Positions 23,297 through 23,339 of a DNA stretch of 23,339 bases are shown piece after piece (within the stretch, counting starts at the first letter, position 1; the number at the start of each line of letters is the position of its first letter). The stretch is taken from NCBI GenBank assembly GCA_910579135.1, contig CAJTTM010000036.1:1-23339 (forward strand), in the 5' to 3' direction. Under the pieces are notes generated by a model. The model was not told where the DNA came from and did no database searches. It saw only the letters and a list, made by a program, of their open reading frames with translations. This DNA is from an uncultured Erysipelotrichales bacterium. Lineage in GTDB: Bacteria > Bacillota_I > Bacilli_A > Erysipelotrichales > Coprobacillaceae. Both the position numbers and the translations under genes were made by a program.

Positions 23297-23339
23297 CTCC
23301 CAGTAGACAGCGTAAATAATTAAACGCTGATTACGGGAG
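23297..23339 (+). terminator. probable terminator hairpin at the window end
   Basis: CTCCC (23297-23301) pairs with GGGAG (23335-23339), GTA with TAC and CAGCGT (23308-23313) with ACGCTG (23324-23329), with small internal loops. The window ends at the last paired base, so the T run cannot be seen. Confidence 0.45.

Noticed and set aside
1..23339. CRISPR array, tRNA or rRNA genes
   Set aside because: No regularly spaced repeats and no cloverleaf or rRNA-like segment were seen in the gene-free stretches.

Overview
The window comes from a low-GC, AT-rich member of the Bacillota. The codon use, the strong AGGAGG ribosome binding sites, the rpsF-ssb-rpsR operon and the DUF4132 and conjugative-element relatives would fit a gut-dwelling Erysipelotrichia-like organism. 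That placement is an inference; no rRNA gene is present. Housekeeping genes (ispD, rpsF-ssb-rpsR) alternate with accessory and decayed material.

Layout. (1) 1-4892 is a bacteriocin-like locus. It holds a small Sec-exported protein and two large ABC half-transporters (each ATPase plus MacB/FtsX-like membrane part), with a truncated third membrane gene. Its promoter carries two 16-bp direct repeats with a 21-bp period, as expected for a LytTR regulator. Divergently lies a 17-codon stub that looks like the start of a response regulator, running into a transposase remnant. The right end is scarred by an antisense fragment of an Rpn-type nuclease gene. (2) 4966-5747 is a DUF554 membrane protein with a near-consensus promoter. 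(3) 5763-10828, minus strand, is a two-gene operon: a 129-residue protein of unknown function and a 1558-residue DUF4132-family protein, coupled by a TAATG overlap. (4) 10951-13908 holds a PHP phosphatase with a palindrome over its -35 box, a 60-residue unknown protein, ispD, and a membrane-anchored GHL10-type protein. (5) 13948-15102 is the rpsF-ssb-rpsR operon with its own promoter and terminator.

(6) 15046-18845 looks like a decayed integrated element in the 3' end of rpsR. The last 15 bases of rpsR are repeated exactly at 18831-18845, each copy followed by a similar terminator. Between the copies are a VirB6-like conjugation pseudogene broken by two TAG codons, a PrgI-like protein, a GH1 6-phospho-beta-glucosidase behind an attenuator-like hairpin, a small amber-interrupted ORF and a truncated dynamin-like GTPase. 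No integrase is seen. (7) 19142-23339 holds an AAA-type ATPase pseudogene (Walker A Lys to Glu, frameshifts), a maltose/galactoside O-acetyltransferase, and a MerR regulator upstream of an old-yellow-enzyme-type reductase whose promoter has the 19-bp spacer typical of MerR control.

The most interesting parts are the secreted-protein/dual-ABC locus, including its apparent AUA start, the rpsR attachment-site pair, and the DUF4132 two-gene system.
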